DNA of 64,000 nt from NCBI GenBank assembly GCA_002083555.1, contig MSXN01000004.1:124001-188000 (forward strand). Reading direction: 5' to 3'. The DNA is from Nitrospira sp. ST-bin5 (GTDB lineage Bacteria > Nitrospirota > Nitrospiria > Nitrospirales > Nitrospiraceae). Under the pieces are notes generated by a model. That model saw nothing but the letters and a program-made list of their open reading frames with translations. It made no database searches and was not told the DNA's origin. This document shows, piece after piece, positions 63,175 through 64,000 of the stretch (the stretch's first letter is position 1; the number at the start of each line of letters is the position of its first letter). The translations under genes and the position numbers were made by a program.

Positions 63175-63296
63175 CAGGCTGTTCAGAAAGATCGTCCAGC
63201 AAGGCCGCAGCGAGCAAAGAGGCGAGGCGTACGCTTCGGTACGTTGAGCCTCTGAGCGATGCGAGAACGCCGCTGGCGGTCTTTATCAACAGCCTG
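63175..63296. repeat. 122-bp hairpin repeat element, copy 2
   Basis: Ends CAGGCTGTT (63175-63183) and AACAGCCTG (63288-63296) pair perfectly. The core AGAGGCGAGGCGTACGCTTC pairs with CGGTACGTTGAGCCTCT. It is inverted relative to copy 1 at 61660-61780; the two share roughly 70 matching core bases, such as GCAAGGCCGCAGC and GCCTCTGAGCGATGCGAGAA. Confidence 0.8.
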
Positions 63297-63299
63297 CCA

Positions 63300-64000
63300 T
63301 TATCGAAAACGGAATGGCGGCGGGGCCAACCCCGCGTCCAATCCCTGATTCACTGCCACCCAGCTCTGTCCATCGTCGCTGCGAAACACCCCGGAACTCG
63401 TCCCGACGTACAGCGGCCCCGTCCCTCCTCCGGTCATCACTTGAATCGAGAGGTTCGTCAGCCCTTTATTCAGCGGCGTCCACTGCCGCCCCTTGTCGAT
63501 CGTTTTGAAGATGCCGTTCCCCGTGGCCACGATCAGGCCTTCGTCAATGATCACGATGCCGCGAATGGAGTCGTTGGGCAGGGCGCGGCTGATCGCCTTC
63601 CAGCTGGCCCCGCCGTCTCCGCTTCGAAACACGCCGCCGTCGAAGGTGCCGGCATAGATCCCCTGCTCCCGGTCGATGGCCAGGACCCGGATGAAGTTCT
63701 CAATCATCCCCTCATGGTCCTTGAGACCCTGTTGCATACGGACCCATCCGGTGGCGTTCTGCTTGAACCGGAGAATGCCCTTGCCCGAGGTGCCCGCGAA
63801 GAGCGTGCCGTCGGTCGACCGCACCAGCGCATGGACCAGCACATCGTCCAATCCGGTGGTCACGATCGTCCATTTATCGCCGGCCGCGTTCAAGCGATAG
63901 GCTCCGCCCGACGTCCCGGCATAGAGCCCTTCGTTGGTCACCAGCAACGACTTGATCTCCAGCCGCTTCAAGCCGTCGTTGATCGACTGCCAGGACTTGC
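63300..64000 (-). CDS. BNR/beta-propeller protein (partial at right edge)
   Basis: At least 233 residues, with the N-terminus beyond the window. Repeats of about 40 residues, each with the Asp-box pattern: SDDGQSWVAVNQGL, TIDKGRQWTPLNKGL, SGDGGASWKAISRAL, and GNKW-type units, alternating with strands such as GIYAGTFDGGVFR and PLYVGTSSGVFR. It resembles a YCF48/BNR-like propeller that may bind partner proteins or glycans. Ends 4 bases after the second hairpin repeat. Confidence 0.88.
   Translation of the reverse strand, partial: KSWQSINDGLKRLEIKSLLVTNEGLYAGTSGGAYRLNAAGDKWTIVTTGLDDVLVHALVRSTDGTLFAGTSGKGILRFKQNATGWVRMQQGLKDHEGMIENFIRVLAIDREQGIYAGTFDGGVFRSGDGGASWKAISRALPNDSIRGIVIIDEGLIVATGNGIFKTIDKGRQWTPLNKGLTNLSIQVMTGGGTGPLYVGTSSGVFRSDDGQSWVAVNQGLDAGLAPPPFRFR

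Noticed and set aside
1..64000. CRISPR arrays, rRNA, tRNA genes or prophage structural genes
   Set aside because: I found no regularly spaced repeats, no rRNA-like stretch, no convincing cloverleaf and no phage structural proteins by reading; a tRNA scan would be needed to exclude a tRNA fully.

Overview
The window is high-GC bacterial chromosome with short intergenic gaps, Shine-Dalgarno starts and dense secreted or c-di-GMP gene content. The gene mix suggests a Nitrospira-type (Nitrospirota) bacterium: a PEP mutase/nucleotidyltransferase fusion, PilZ proteins, TPR and lipoprotein hypotheticals, DUF2127/DUF2231 proteins, a cellulose-synthase locus and dispersed hairpin repeats. This assignment is an inference from gene content; there is no rRNA or marker gene to settle it.

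Layout. 0-5 kb: end of a histidine kinase and its sigma-54 response regulator, a PilZ protein, a PPOX flavoprotein, an exported truncated hemoglobin, and a DUF2024-MarR operon with a clear promoter and operator palindrome. 5-13 kb: Tex, a J-domain/ERCC4 nuclease fusion, TrmL, GalE, TPR and FnIII secreted proteins. 13.6-23 kb: an exported metalloprotease followed by a stand-alone copy of its propeptide, a glycosyltransferase broken by an in-frame stop, a DD-carboxypeptidase, a TMTC-like GT-C enzyme, secreted hypotheticals and a GNAT enzyme. 23-29 kb: a polysaccharide locus whose central gene fuses a periplasmic GH8 glucanase, a BcsA-type synthase and two PilZ domains, followed by a TPR/beta-barrel outer-membrane protein. 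29-36 kb: GIY-YIG protein, PepSY-DUF2231-two-component operon, DUF2127, PEP mutase fusion. 36-41 kb: beta-helix lipoprotein, OmpA lipoprotein, TPR and small exported proteins. 41-46 kb: toxin-antitoxin genes and remnants, a PilZ protein, ECF sigma/anti-sigma, YHS protein. 46-52.5 kb: a visibly AT-richer block with an exported zinc phospholipase C/coiled-coil protein, a small exported protein, a DUF4157 metalloprotease and a DsbA-like oxidoreductase; this looks acquired and ends at a decayed RAYT transposon cassette. 52.8-54.5 kb: lipoprotein, antitoxin remnant, higBA. 54.8-61.7 kb: CZB protein, CheY-like regulator and a complete RND-MFP-TolC efflux operon. 61.7-64 kb: two inverted copies of a roughly 121-bp hairpin repeat bracket a lipoprotein and a cyclophilin; a beta-propeller protein runs off the end.

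How the genes work together. Three PilZ genes plus the synthase point to c-di-GMP control of exopolysaccharide. The 46-52 kb block reads as a cysteine-rich secreted module with its own disulfide oxidase. Several loci (vapBC, phd with a deleted PIN gene, orphan CopG antitoxin, XRE remnant, higBA) show repeated gain and loss of toxin-antitoxin systems in the 41-54.5 kb accessory stretch.
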